From NCBI GenBank assembly GCA_020026055.1, contig JAHHRA010000019.1:1-41724 (forward strand): a stretch of 41,724 nt of DNA, read 5' to 3'. This stretch comes from Actinobacillus sp. (GTDB taxonomy: Bacteria; Pseudomonadota; Gammaproteobacteria; Enterobacterales; Pasteurellaceae). The position numbers and the translations under genes were made by a program. Positions 26,161-35,555 of this stretch are shown here, piece after piece; within the stretch, counting starts at the first letter, position 1; each line of letters opens with the position of its first letter. A model generated the notes under the pieces. It saw only the letters and a program-made list of their open reading frames with translations, was not told where the DNA came from and did not search any database.

Positions 26161-26219
26161 TACATTATTGGAGAATCTTATTTATATTTTAATTTGCAAA
26201 ATGAAAAAGAAAAACATAG

Positions 26220-26241
26220 AATGAATGAATATTCATTCATT
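26220..26241. promoter_or_regulatory. Palindromic operator upstream of acrR
   Basis: A perfect 22-bp palindrome whose half-site is AATGAATGAAT, 18 nt before the acrR ATG. TetR-family repressors bind palindromes of this length, and the gene starting here is one, so autoregulation of acrR-acrA-acrB is the likely role. Confidence 0.75.
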
Positions 26242-26258
26242 TTTAAAAAGGCTTTTTA

Positions 26259-26828
26259 ATGATTCATCCTCACATTACAGAAAAAATCTTTATCGCAACA
26301 GAAACATTAATGGCAGAACAAGGAATACAAAAACTGTCAATGCAAAAAATTGCCCATTCTGCAGATATTTCTGCAGGAACAATTTATCTTTATTTTAAAA
26401 ATAAAGACGATTTACTTAAACAATTAGCCCAACGTATTTTTGATACTTTCCAAAATGTTCTAGGAAATAATTATGATTCTAAGCTATCCTCTTTTGAACA
26501 GTATTGCACAATGTGGAATAACTTGTGGCTTTTTTTGAATGACAATCCCTCTGCAGTAGTTAATCATAAACAATATCATTCTATTCCGCATTTAGCTCAG
26601 CTTAGCCAAGACGCTGAAAATAACCAAAATGCGATTTGGACAAATTTTTGTAAAACCAGCATAAAAAATGGTGAGATCGTTGATTTACCTATACGTGTGC
26701 TATGGAATCTCAGCATTGGTTCAATGATGAGTCTCGCTCTCGACAACTTGTTATGTAAAACTAACCTAAGCGATGAGCAAAAAAAGCTCGTGATGAAATG
26801 TAGTTTCCAAGCAATTGCTAAAAATTAA
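26259..26828 (+). CDS. acrR: TetR/AcrR-family transcriptional repressor
   Basis: 189 aa. The N-terminal helix-turn-helix at about residues 17-52 reads IQKLSMQKIAHSADISAGTIYLYFKNKDDLL, a textbook TetR-family match. The C-terminal half is a helical ligand-binding domain. It is followed after 23 nt by a membrane-fusion adaptor and then an RND pump on the same strand. Control of the efflux operon through the palindrome just upstream is inferred from position. The inducing ligand is unknown. Confidence 0.88.
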   Translation: MIHPHITEKIFIATETLMAEQGIQKLSMQKIAHSADISAGTIYLYFKNKDDLLKQLAQRIFDTFQNVLGNNYDSKLSSFEQYCTMWNNLWLFLNDNPSAVVNHKQYHSIPHLAQLSQDAENNQNAIWTNFCKTSIKNGEIVDLPIRVLWNLSIGSMMSLALDNLLCKTNLSDEQKKLVMKCSFQAIAKN

Positions 26829-26851
26829 TTTTTATTGGAGAAGTTATTTAT

Positions 26852-28060
26852 ATGATTGAATCTCAATATCCTTCATCGTCTAAAAACAAAAAACTCTCTT
26901 TCATTTTAGGGATCGTTTTAGCCATTTTCTTGATAGTAGTTGGCTTTGGCTTTGCTAAAGAAATAGGGACTAAAAAATATTTCTCTGAAATGGCTGAACC
27001 TGCTTTACCTGTCACCGTACAAACATTTACTCCTCAGAATTGGACACCTGAATTGCATAGTTCCGCAACTATTCGCCCTCATCAAGGAGTAATGTTGCAA
27101 TCACAAATTTCAGGCGTTGTTTCCGAGATCTTAGCAACACCAGGGCAAATTGTGAACAAAGGCGATATCCTTGTACGTTTAGACAGTAGCGTAGAAAATG
27201 CCCAGCTCAATGCAAGTAAAGCAGAATTAGCATCTGTCGAACGTACTTATCGTAGTTATGAAAAGCTTTTTAAAACGAAAAGTGTCTCTACTCAAGAATT
27301 AGCAAATGCCAAAGCTAAATATGATTCTTTGCTTGCTCAAATAAAAGCAATGGAAGCAACTATAAATCGTCGTCAAATCATCGCACCGTTTAAAGGTGTA
27401 ACAGGAATTGTCAACGTTAACAAAGGACAATTAATTAATGTAGGTACGAACGTCGTGCGAGTTGAAGATCACGAACATATGCGTGTAGATTTTGGCGTTG
27501 CAGAAAAAGATCTAAACTTACTCCGCGTTGGGCAGATTGTTGAAGCAACAACAGACTCTTATCCAAATAAAGTTTTTTCAGGTAAAATCGTTGCTATCGA
27601 CCCTGCTGTTGATCCAAGTACGGGCTTAATTCAAGTTCAAGCTTTGTTTGTTCAAGGTAAAAAAGATATTTTAATTTCAGGTATGTTCGTAAAAGTTGCT
27701 GTCAAAATTAAAACTGAAACAGAGCAATTTGTCGTGCCTCAAGTTGCAGTTAGCTACAATATGTATGGTAATTTCTTGTATGTATTGATGCCACTTTCAG
27801 CTGAAGATAAAGAAAAATTAGTTAACAATGATAAATTTCCTGAAAGAAATAACATTGATAATGTTTATCGCGTAAAACAAGTGCCAATTACAGTACTTGA
27901 TCGTCAAAGTGCATTCGCACATATTGCTAAAGACGCCTTCAAATTCGGCGAAAAATTCGTTGTTGGTGGAATGCAACGCTTAACTAACAATGCACTAGTC
28001 GTCGTCAAAGACAAACCTGCTATTGGCGTGACTAAACCTGCAAATGTTGGCAATTTATAA
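26852..28060 (+). CDS. acrA: RND efflux periplasmic adaptor (AcrA/MexA type)
   Basis: 402 aa HlyD/AcrA-family protein bridging an RND pump to an outer-membrane channel. It has one N-terminal membrane segment (about 16-35) and no lipobox cysteine, so it is membrane-anchored rather than lipidated as E. coli AcrA is. The lipoyl half-motifs are GVVSEILATPGQIVNKGDILVRLD (about 89-112) and APFKGVTGIVNVNKGQLI, with a helical hairpin between and a beta-barrel domain after. Twelve nt separate it from acrB. Confidence 0.9.
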   Translation: MIESQYPSSSKNKKLSFILGIVLAIFLIVVGFGFAKEIGTKKYFSEMAEPALPVTVQTFTPQNWTPELHSSATIRPHQGVMLQSQISGVVSEILATPGQIVNKGDILVRLDSSVENAQLNASKAELASVERTYRSYEKLFKTKSVSTQELANAKAKYDSLLAQIKAMEATINRRQIIAPFKGVTGIVNVNKGQLINVGTNVVRVEDHEHMRVDFGVAEKDLNLLRVGQIVEATTDSYPNKVFSGKIVAIDPAVDPSTGLIQVQALFVQGKKDILISGMFVKVAVKIKTETEQFVVPQVAVSYNMYGNFLYVLMPLSAEDKEKLVNNDKFPERNNIDNVYRVKQVPITVLDRQSAFAHIAKDAFKFGEKFVVGGMQRLTNNALVVVKDKPAIGVTKPANVGNL

Positions 28061-28072
28061 CAAGGAGCCACG

Positions 28073-31000
28073 ATGAGATTTACTGATATATTTATTCGTC
28101 GCCCTGTTTTAGCCTGTTGTGTAAGTTTGTTAATTGTTATTCTCGGATTGCAATCATTGACCAAACTGAATGTACGTCAATATCCTAAAATGACAACGAC
28201 AATTTTGACAGTAACTACTAATTATCCAGGTGCAGACTCGGGACTAATGCAATCTTTAGTTACTTCAACGTTAGAAGAATCCATTGCACAAGCAGATAAT
28301 ATCGATTACATGTCTTCTTCCAGTTCGCTTGGCACTTCCAAAATTACGGTGAAAATGAAACTTAACACCGATCCGAATGCTGCTCTCGCTGATGTACTTT
28401 CAAAAGTAAATGCAGTTCGTTCTAAATTACCTACAGGAATTGAAGATCCTGTCATCAACTCTTCAAGCGGTGGAACAGGGGTCGTTTATTTCGAATTTTC
28501 CTCAGATCAATTAGCTGCAAGTCAAATTACTGACTACATTCAACGAGTAATCAAACCGCAATTTTTAACAGTTCCAGGAATTGCTGAAGTGGGCATTTTT
28601 GGTGCGTCTGACTATGCATTACGGATTTGGTTTGCTCCTGATAAACTTGCGGCTCAAAAACTTTCTGTTGCCGAAGTAATGGGAATTTTAAATGCCAACA
28701 ACTTACAAGCTGCAGCAGGAAGTGAAAATGGGTTTTATGTTACTTATCGTAACAAAGTTAACACTACAACCAACAGTGTTGAAGATTTACAAAATTTAGT
28801 AATTTTAAATAAAAACAATAACCTTGTTCGTCTCAAAGACGTCGCAACAGTCGATCTCAATAGAGCCGATGACATAACAAGAGCTCGAGCCAATGGAAAA
28901 AGTGCAGTAATCGTTGCAATCAATGCAACTTCAACTGCTAACCCAATTGATGTAGTAAAAAATCTGATGCCGATTTATAAAAGTGTCAAAACTGCGTTAC
29001 CAAGTGGAATTGAAACTTCTATCGTCTACGACTCCACTATTTCAATCAACGCGTCTATTAACGAAGTTATTCACACTATTGGTGAAGCAACAGTAATTGT
29101 ACTAGTAGTAATTTTGCTATTCATTGGTTCATTACGTTCAATTATTATCCCGATTATCACTATCCCAATCTCACTTATTGGGGTCGCTTTTATGCTAGAA
29201 AGTCTTGGTTTTACAATTAACTTAATGACTCTGCTTGCAATGATCCTTGCCATTGGTTTAGTCGTAGATGATGCAATTGTTGTGCTGGAAAATGTCGATC
29301 GTCATGTTAAAGAAGGCAAAACACCTTTTGTTGCTGCTATTATCGGTACACGTGAAATTGGTGTCCCCGTTATCTCAATGACGTTGACTCTCGTCGCAGT
29401 ATATGCACCACTTGCATTAACAGGTGGAATTACAGGTTCATTATTCAAAGAGTTTGCTTTAACTCTTGCAGGTACAGTGTTCATATCAGGGATTATTGCA
29501 TTGACTTTATCGCCAATGATGTGTTCAAAAATGATGAAGGAGCACAGTCGTCCAAGTCGTTTTGAAGAATCGGTCGACAAAACACTCACTAAGATCACTG
29601 ATACTTATATGAATATGTTGAGTTTAGTAATGGCAAGTCGCAAGATTATTTTGATCTTTGCTGGTATTGTGTTCGCTATTATGCTCTTCTTATTCCGCTC
29701 ATTATCTTCTGAACTCGTCCCACAAGAAGATCAAGGAGCATTCTTAGTACAAGGCACTGCACCAACGATGGCAAATTTAGATTACATTCAAGATTCAATG
29801 GCTCAATTTGAAACTGTGATCAAAGGTAATCCGAATATTCTCGCCCAAATGGTTATCGCAGGTTCTCCAAAACCATATCAAGCAATGGGAATTGTGATGC
29901 TCAAAGACTGGTCTGAACGTAAAGAGTCACAATTTACAATTGCTAAAGACATTGGTGCAAAAGTCAGAAATATTCCTGAAATGTCAATGCTAGCTACAGG
30001 TTTCCCTGAAATTAATACAGGGGAACAAGGTCCACCAATTGGTTTTGTCATCAGTACTAATGAAGACAACCGTAAACTTGCTCCGATTGCAGAAGCATTT
30101 CTAGAAAAAATGCGAAAATCAGGCAAATTTATGTTTGCAGATTTAGATCTTAAGTTCGACACAGCCGAGATCAACATTATGATCGATCGTAGCAAAGCCC
30201 GCACTTATGGCGTCACAATGCAACAAATCGCCCAAACTTTGGGAAGTTATTTAGCCGCACCGATTATCACAAGAATCAATATTGACGGACGAGCATATAA
30301 AATTATCGCCCAAGTCAAGCGCAAAGATCGCCTCTCACCAGAAAGTTTGCAAAATTATTTCGTAAAAAGCTCGACAGGTGAAAGTGTGCCGTTAACTAGT
30401 TTAGTAAAAATTGAACTAGACACTGCTCCTGTCGCACTTTCACGCTTTAATCAGCTCAATGCTGCTACTATCGGTGCAGTAGCTATTCCAGGCGTAGCTA
30501 TGGGAGATGCAGTAAACTGGCTAAAAGAAACTGCTGCGAAAGATTTACCCAAAAATTATAAAATCGCTTTTACTAATGAAGCTCGTCAATACGAACAAGA
30601 AGGTAACAGCCTTGCGATCACTTTCTTGCTCGCTATTGTGATCATCTATTTAGTGTTAGCGATTCAGTTCGAATCCTTCCGCGATCCGATGGTGATCTTA
30701 GTTTCTGTACCACTGGCTGTAAGCGGAGCATTGTTAGCTTTAAACTTTTCATCTTCACCACTTAGCATACCTGGTTCTACGTTAAACATTTACTCTGAAG
30801 TTGGATTAATTACTTTAGTTGGTTTAATCACTAAACATGGCATCTTAATGTGTGAAGTTGCTAAAGAAGAACAGCTTCTTGGCAAAGATCGTATTGAAGC
30901 GATAATGATCGCTGCTCGCACCCGCTTACGTGCCATCCTGATGACTACTGCGGCAATGATAGTAGGCTTAATTCCTCTCCTTCTTGCTTCAGGTGCAGGT

Positions 31001-31147
31001 GCTGTATCACGTTTCAGTATCGGTGTTGTTATCGTATTCGGAATGGCAATCGGAACTTGCTTCACCTTGTTTGTGCTACCTGTAATTTACTCATTCTTAG
31101 CAACTAAACACAAACCTTTGCCTCAGTTTGAAGAAGAAACGAAGTAA
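28073..31147 (+). CDS. acrB: RND multidrug efflux pump (HAE-1 family)
   Basis: Proton-driven trimeric inner-membrane pump. 1024 aa, near the family's usual length. The N-terminus FTDIFIRRPVLA is typical. The two paired periplasmic loops and twelve membrane segments fit, and the proton-relay Asp pair is in AIGLVVDDAIVVLENVDRH (about residue 399-400). The second half has ITKHGILMCEVAKEE, where AcrB carries its relay-adjacent lysine region. AAGGAG precedes the ATG. No tolC-like gene follows, so the outer-membrane channel must be encoded elsewhere. Substrates are unknown. Confidence 0.92.
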   Translation: MRFTDIFIRRPVLACCVSLLIVILGLQSLTKLNVRQYPKMTTTILTVTTNYPGADSGLMQSLVTSTLEESIAQADNIDYMSSSSSLGTSKITVKMKLNTDPNAALADVLSKVNAVRSKLPTGIEDPVINSSSGGTGVVYFEFSSDQLAASQITDYIQRVIKPQFLTVPGIAEVGIFGASDYALRIWFAPDKLAAQKLSVAEVMGILNANNLQAAAGSENGFYVTYRNKVNTTTNSVEDLQNLVILNKNNNLVRLKDVATVDLNRADDITRARANGKSAVIVAINATSTANPIDVVKNLMPIYKSVKTALPSGIETSIVYDSTISINASINEVIHTIGEATVIVLVVILLFIGSLRSIIIPIITIPISLIGVAFMLESLGFTINLMTLLAMILAIGLVVDDAIVVLENVDRHVKEGKTPFVAAIIGTREIGVPVISMTLTLVAVYAPLALTGGITGSLFKEFALTLAGTVFISGIIALTLSPMMCSKMMKEHSRPSRFEESVDKTLTKITDTYMNMLSLVMASRKIILIFAGIVFAIMLFLFRSLSSELVPQEDQGAFLVQGTAPTMANLDYIQDSMAQFETVIKGNPNILAQMVIAGSPKPYQAMGIVMLKDWSERKESQFTIAKDIGAKVRNIPEMSMLATGFPEINTGEQGPPIGFVISTNEDNRKLAPIAEAFLEKMRKSGKFMFADLDLKFDTAEINIMIDRSKARTYGVTMQQIAQTLGSYLAAPIITRINIDGRAYKIIAQVKRKDRLSPESLQNYFVKSSTGESVPLTSLVKIELDTAPVALSRFNQLNAATIGAVAIPGVAMGDAVNWLKETAAKDLPKNYKIAFTNEARQYEQEGNSLAITFLLAIVIIYLVLAIQFESFRDPMVILVSVPLAVSGALLALNFSSSPLSIPGSTLNIYSEVGLITLVGLITKHGILMCEVAKEEQLLGKDRIEAIMIAARTRLRAILMTTAAMIVGLIPLLLASGAGAVSRFSIGVVIVFGMAIGTCFTLFVLPVIYSFLATKHKPLPQFEEETK

Positions 31148-31228
31148 CTTAAAAGATTTAAATTAATTGTAAATATAATTCTAATCTTTTAATTAAAACT
31201 TCCTTTTTGTAAAAAGAAAGAAAATAAC

Positions 31229-31263
31229 AAGCCCCCAAGAGTCGAAAGACTCTTGAGGGCTTT
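31229..31263. terminator. Bidirectional terminator between acrB and purB
   Basis: A 15-bp stem (AAGCCCCCAAGAGTC with GACTCTTGAGGGCTT, one C/A mismatch) closed by a GAAA tetraloop. It lies 80 nt after acrB and 25 nt after the end of convergent purB. TTTGT follows on the plus strand and GTTATTTTC on the minus strand. Confidence 0.85.
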
Positions 31264-31287
31264 GTAAGATTAATCTATCTTTTTGTT

Positions 31288-32655
31288 TCAACAATTCTCT
31301 GCTAATTCGATCGCAAAGCCAGTATAAGTAGCTGGAGTCAGAGCTTTAAGTTCTTGTTTAACATTATCTGGTAACTCGAGTGTATCAATAAATGTTCGTA
31401 TTATCGCCGCATTAACTCGTTTACCTCGAGTCAACATTTTCAGTTTCTCGTACGGTTTTTCAATACGATATCGACGCATAACAGTCTGAATAGCTTCAGC
31501 AAGTACTTCCCAGTTTTGATCTAATTCGGTAAGCAGATGATCTTCATCTATTTCTAGCTTACTTAATCCCTTTTGAGTAGCGGAATAAGCAATGAGACTG
31601 TAAGCAATACCCACACCAAGATTACGCATCACAGTCGAATCAGTCAAATCCCTTTGCCAGCGTGAAATTGGTAATTTAGCACTTAAGTGACTCATTAGTG
31701 CGTTGGCAATGCCGAGATTGCCTTCTGAATTTTCAAAATCAATTGGATTAACTTTATGTGGCATAGTGCTAGAGCCAATTTCACCTTCAACAGTACGTTG
31801 TTTGAAACATCCCTGTGAAATATAACCCCAAATATCACGATCAAAATCAAGTAAAATAGTATTAAAACGAGCCACGCAATGAAAGTATTCAGCGATAAAA
31901 TCATGAGGTTCAATTTGAGTAGTGTAGGGGTTCCAAGTAAGCCCAAAAGTGTTGACAAAAGTTTGAGTTAATTTTTGCCAATCAATTTCGGGGTAGGCGA
32001 TAACATGGGCATTATAATTTCCCACTGCACCATTGATCTTGCCGAGTATTTCAATTTGTTGCAGTTGTTTTAATTGTCGACGGAGTCGGTAGGTCACATT
32101 CGCCATTTCTTTACCGACAGTTGTCGGCGTAGCAGGTTGACCATGCGTTCTTGCTAACATGGCAACAGCTTTATTCTGTTCTGCTAAATCTTGAATTTGG
32201 TGAATTAATTTTTTCCATTCTGGCACGAGAACATTTTCACGAGCTTCTTTTAGCATTAATGCGTAGGCAAGATTGTTAATATCTTCTGAAGTACAAGCAA
32301 AATGGAAAAATTCTGTAATCTTCGCCAACTCTGCAACAGTAGCAATTTTCTCTTTTAAAAAGTATTCTACTGCTTTTACATCATGATTAGTTGTTTGCTC
32401 AATTTCTTTTACTCGTAGTGCATCTTTTTCACTAAAACTACTAATAATCTCATCTAGATAAGCATTCGCTTCTGCGGAAAAAGGAGCAACTTCGACAATC
32501 GCAGGTGTTTGTGCCAATGTTTGTAACCATCGAATTTCAACAATAATACGGTTTTTAATTAACCCAAATTCACTAAAAAGTGGTTGTAATACTTTAGTCT
32601 TGCTTTGATAGCGTCCATCAAGAGGGGATACGGCAAAAAGAGGGGAATAAGTCAT
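31288..32655 (-). CDS. purB: Adenylosuccinate lyase
   Basis: Purine synthesis enzyme that cleaves SAICAR to AICAR and adenylosuccinate to AMP, both releasing fumarate. From the ATG at 32655, with AGGA just upstream, it has 455 aa, the family length. An upstream TTG would overlap hflD and is not favoured. Motifs: SPLDGRYQ at the N-terminus, TNHDVKAVEYFL, the catalytic HGQPATPTTVG, and signature GSSTMPHKVNPIDFENSEGN. It follows hflD directly, as in E. coli. Confidence 0.95.
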   Translation of the reverse strand: MTYSPLFAVSPLDGRYQSKTKVLQPLFSEFGLIKNRIIVEIRWLQTLAQTPAIVEVAPFSAEANAYLDEIISSFSEKDALRVKEIEQTTNHDVKAVEYFLKEKIATVAELAKITEFFHFACTSEDINNLAYALMLKEARENVLVPEWKKLIHQIQDLAEQNKAVAMLARTHGQPATPTTVGKEMANVTYRLRRQLKQLQQIEILGKINGAVGNYNAHVIAYPEIDWQKLTQTFVNTFGLTWNPYTTQIEPHDFIAEYFHCVARFNTILLDFDRDIWGYISQGCFKQRTVEGEIGSSTMPHKVNPIDFENSEGNLGIANALMSHLSAKLPISRWQRDLTDSTVMRNLGVGIAYSLIAYSATQKGLSKLEIDEDHLLTELDQNWEVLAEAIQTVMRRYRIEKPYEKLKMLTRGKRVNAAIIRTFIDTLELPDNVKQELKALTPATYTGFAIELAENC

Positions 32656-32665
32656 ATTTTTCCTG

Positions 32666-33280
32666 TTAATCAATACAATTTAGAATATCAAGTGCTGTGT
32701 CTAAGATTTTACGGCGTGCAAAGAGAAATTGCCATTTCGAGCCGCCCATTTGACGCCATAAAACAGCAGAACGTATTCCTGCCAATAAACAAGCTCGAAT
32801 ACGATCTTGAATATATGGGGTGGACAAGTAATCAACTGAACCAACAATTTGGATCTTTCCACCTAAAGGGCTAATAAAATCACTATAAATATTCGCTAAA
32901 GAAGCACAGATTTGTTCACTAGTAATATCGTAGTGACTTAATTGTGCAGGCAAATAAGCTAGGCGATCAGCAATAGACTTTTTAGCATCATTATCTTTTC
33001 TTAACTTACCTTCTAGAACAATAAGGCGTAAGAAATAACGTCCTACTTCTTTATCTGTACAGCTAAGTTGTTGGCAAAGTTCTTGTAGTCCATTACGTAA
33101 TTTTTCTGGATTATATCCATAAATTGACATCATTGAATCGTGTTCTTTAGGAACAATAGTTTCGAGTAATAGACGAAAATCAGTTTTATCAGCTCCACCA
33201 AAATTAGCAAGATCATTAGCCAACTTTGCGGCAAGACAAACTCCTGCGAGGGACATTGTTATATAGCTGTAATCTTTCAT
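32666..33280 (-). CDS. hflD: HflD, lysogenization regulator homologue
   Basis: 204 aa, helical, normal length. In E. coli HflD is a membrane-associated protein that limits lambda lysogeny by binding CII; its own cellular role is unclear. The blocks LAGVCLAAKLA, FGGADKTDFRLLLETI and a hydrophobic LACLLAGIRSAVLWRQMGGSKWQFLFARRKIL end are recognisable. It lies just upstream of purB on the same strand, which strengthens the call. The usual upstream gene mnmA is absent in this window. Confidence 0.88.
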   Translation of the reverse strand: MKDYSYITMSLAGVCLAAKLANDLANFGGADKTDFRLLLETIVPKEHDSMMSIYGYNPEKLRNGLQELCQQLSCTDKEVGRYFLRLIVLEGKLRKDNDAKKSIADRLAYLPAQLSHYDITSEQICASLANIYSDFISPLGGKIQIVGSVDYLSTPYIQDRIRACLLAGIRSAVLWRQMGGSKWQFLFARRKILDTALDILNCID

Positions 33281-33392
33281 AGGACAATCAGTTTATATTC
33301 TTGAGGTTATTATAAAAAAATTCCTCATAATCATAACATTTTTTTATTTTTCTTTTCTCAATTTTCATAAATTATGTATTGGGATCTTTTGT

Positions 33393-34331
33393 TTAACTTT
33401 CAGCTTGCAATAAAACTTTTAGTTCCTTTGCACAATGACAGATTTTAATCTTTTCAAATAATTGCACTGCTTCTACATAATTTTTCTTTAGATATTGAAG
33501 CCATTGTTTAATACGAGCGATATGGTAAAAACCACTATCAAATGAGTTTTCCACTTGAGCATAAGCTTGTAATAATGGTATTACACCTGTTCGCCAATCA
33601 AGTTTATGAGCGTTTAGCTTAAGGACTTGACTCAAATTAGGAAGCTGTAATGCTCCACGGGCGACCATTAAATCTTGGCAACCTGTCAGCATTTGACAAC
33701 GTTTAGCATCAGCGTAAGTAAAAATTTCTCCATTAGCAATAACAGGGATCTTAATTTTTTTTTGCACATCACCAATACATTGCCAATTAATACTTTCTGC
33801 TTTATAACCATCAATTTTAGTACGTCCGTGAATAGTAATTTCGCTTGCCCCACCTTGACAACAGGCATCCGCAATTTCGACAGCTTGACTCGGATTATCC
33901 CAACCTAAACGGACTTTGACACTTACAACTTGTTCACAAGATACAGCTTGGCGAATAGCAAGCGTTGCTTGATAAATTAACTCTGGATCTCTTAATAAAC
34001 TTGCACCACCTTGACTACCATTCACAGTCTTAGAAGGACAACCACAATTCAAATCAATTCCGTGTGATCCAAGTTCGATCGCTATTCTTGCATTTTCTGC
34101 CAGCCAATGAGGTTCTTGTCCCAAAAGCTGTACTCGCACAGGCGTCCCTGCCCTAGTAAAGCCCTGTGTTCTCAGTTCTGGACACAGGCGATAATACACT
34201 TTATTCGGCAACAAGCTATCCACCACTCGAACAAATTCGCTTACGCAGAGATCGTAGTGATTTATTTGAGTGAGCAAATCACGCATAAAATAGTCTAAAA
34301 CTCCTTGCATAGGTGCTAATATGATTCGCAT
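33393..34331 (-). CDS. dusC: tRNA-dihydrouridine(16) synthase DusC
   Basis: FMN enzyme that reduces uridine in the tRNA D-loop, position 16 for DusC. 312 aa, close to E. coli DusC (about 315). APMQGVLDYFMRDLL at the N-terminus and the catalytic C98 in DLNCGCPSKTVNGSQGGASLL are visible, followed by KVRLGW and the TIHGRT block. The APMQGV start (DusA and DusB have APM[L/A]) and length favour DusC. It is a single minus-strand gene between hflD and djlA. Confidence 0.9.
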   Translation of the reverse strand: MRIILAPMQGVLDYFMRDLLTQINHYDLCVSEFVRVVDSLLPNKVYYRLCPELRTQGFTRAGTPVRVQLLGQEPHWLAENARIAIELGSHGIDLNCGCPSKTVNGSQGGASLLRDPELIYQATLAIRQAVSCEQVVSVKVRLGWDNPSQAVEIADACCQGGASEITIHGRTKIDGYKAESINWQCIGDVQKKIKIPVIANGEIFTYADAKRCQMLTGCQDLMVARGALQLPNLSQVLKLNAHKLDWRTGVIPLLQAYAQVENSFDSGFYHIARIKQWLQYLKKNYVEAVQLFEKIKICHCAKELKVLLQAES

Positions 34332-34404
34332 TTTAGATTTTCTCTGTTAATTTTAAGGAATAAAATTGTCAAAAAATTAGGAACTGAATCCCCTTTTCTC
34401 ACTT

Positions 34405-34578
34405 ATGTTTTTTAAACGAATAAGAAAAATAAGCCATCATCGGCGAATTAAGAAAGTCGCGATTAATGAAAAATGGAAATTAAAAGATCACACGCCAAAA
34501 ATCAGAAAATTTTTCTTATTATTGACATATCACACTAACTATCATCTCCAGCCTTTCGCTTTCCGAATCAGATCATAG
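34405..34578 (+). CDS. Small basic ORF antisense to the djlA end, doubtful
   Basis: 57 codons from an ATG with no ribosome binding site; the first half is strongly basic (FFKRIRKISHHRRIKK). It runs through the palindromic repeat at 34491, which supplies its HTPKIRKFF segment, and into the djlA 3' end on the opposite strand. I do not recognise it, and it may be chance. Confidence 0.15.
   Translation: MFFKRIRKISHHRRIKKVAINEKWKLKDHTPKIRKFFLLLTYHTNYHLQPFAFRIRS
34491..34520. repeat. 3'-end palindromic repeat, copy 4, degenerate (after djlA)
   Basis: Keeps the left half of the family consensus, CACGCC then AAAATCAGAAAA and TTTTTC, but the right half has decayed. It lies about 22 nt past the djlA stop on the minus strand. 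Confidence 0.55.
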
Positions 34579-35405
34579 GCTGCTTGAATTTGTTGAGTTT
34601 TTTCTTTAGCAATCTCTAACATCTCTTGTGGTAAGCCTTTAGATGCAAGTTTATCGGGATGATTTTCGCTCATGAGCTTGCGGTAAGCACGCTTTACAGT
34701 TGATTGATCATCATTTTCAGACACTCCCAAGAGTTGATAAGCTGCATTTAAAGTTGGTGCATTAGATTGATATTGATGATATTGCTGCTGGTTATAATCA
34801 TGAAAACCATCCGTATTTTGTTGATGGAAATTGCTCTGCTGATAAAAACCTTGAAACTGTCTAGCAGCCATTTCCATTAAGATCATTTGCTCAAATTGAA
34901 AACGTGAAACACCAAGTTCAGACGCAATGATGTATAAAATATCTTGTTCATTCGCATTTAATACATCATCTACAAAAGCAGCTTTCACTTGCACAGTTAA
35001 AAACATTCGCAATAAATCTTTTCGTTCACCACAGCCTGCTCGAAATTCTTGAATAGCAATACGTAATGGAAAATTCGCATCTTTACCACGCTGAAAAGCA
35101 GCTTTCGCTAATTGCGTGGCTTCAGGGCTTAAATGCATTTGTTGCATTAAATTTTGTGCCAAAGCAATATCGTTTTCAGTGACACGCCCTTTTGCTTTGC
35201 TCAAATGTCCCAGCACAGCGAAAGTCGTTTGCATAAACAGTGATTGACGTGTCAAGTTACCTTTAAAAAGGCTCGAACGCACATTGCCAAGTTCGTAGAT
35301 TTTTTTATCGATTAAATGTCCAAGAAACAATCCAGCTAAAAGTCCGAAAAAATGTCCGTACTTATAACCGAGAATTGCACCAAAAAATTTACCAAAAAAA
35401 TACAT
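34542..35405 (-). CDS. djlA: Membrane-anchored DnaJ-like co-chaperone DjlA
   Basis: Works with DnaK and, in E. coli, touches the Rcs envelope-stress pathway. 287 aa. A glycine-rich N-terminal membrane segment (about 5-31, FFGAILGYKYGHFFGLLAGLFLGHLI) is typical of DjlA. A TerB-like helical domain covers about 50-185, then a Gln/Asn-rich linker (about 188-215). A C-terminal J domain (about 219-287) carries the HPD motif at 249-251. It sits between dusC and rph on the same strand. Confidence 0.92.
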   Translation of the reverse strand: MYFFGKFFGAILGYKYGHFFGLLAGLFLGHLIDKKIYELGNVRSSLFKGNLTRQSLFMQTTFAVLGHLSKAKGRVTENDIALAQNLMQQMHLSPEATQLAKAAFQRGKDANFPLRIAIQEFRAGCGERKDLLRMFLTVQVKAAFVDDVLNANEQDILYIIASELGVSRFQFEQMILMEMAARQFQGFYQQSNFHQQNTDGFHDYNQQQYHQYQSNAPTLNAAYQLLGVSENDDQSTVKRAYRKLMSENHPDKLASKGLPQEMLEIAKEKTQQIQAAYDLIRKAKGWR

Positions 35406-35555
35406 TTATCTTCCTTTGATTCATCATTTTACGCTTCAAAAGTTGGAAAAAATTTCCCGCCAAAAATTGCAAAATTTTTAAGAGCCTACTTATTGAGGGA
35501 ATGCAAACTCGAACAAACATTCCAGCATCCTGCAAATAATTTTCAAAGCGTGAAA

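Noticed and set aside
28073..31147. Numerous minus-strand open frames under acrB
   Set aside because: Codon-bias shadows of the long RND pump gene; none has a start signal or known motif.
35431..35552. Possible further copy of the palindromic repeat between djlA and rph
   Set aside because: ACGCTT and AAGCGT arms exist, but about 110 nt apart and with poor inner arms; too degenerate to count, though it lies next to the rph stop.
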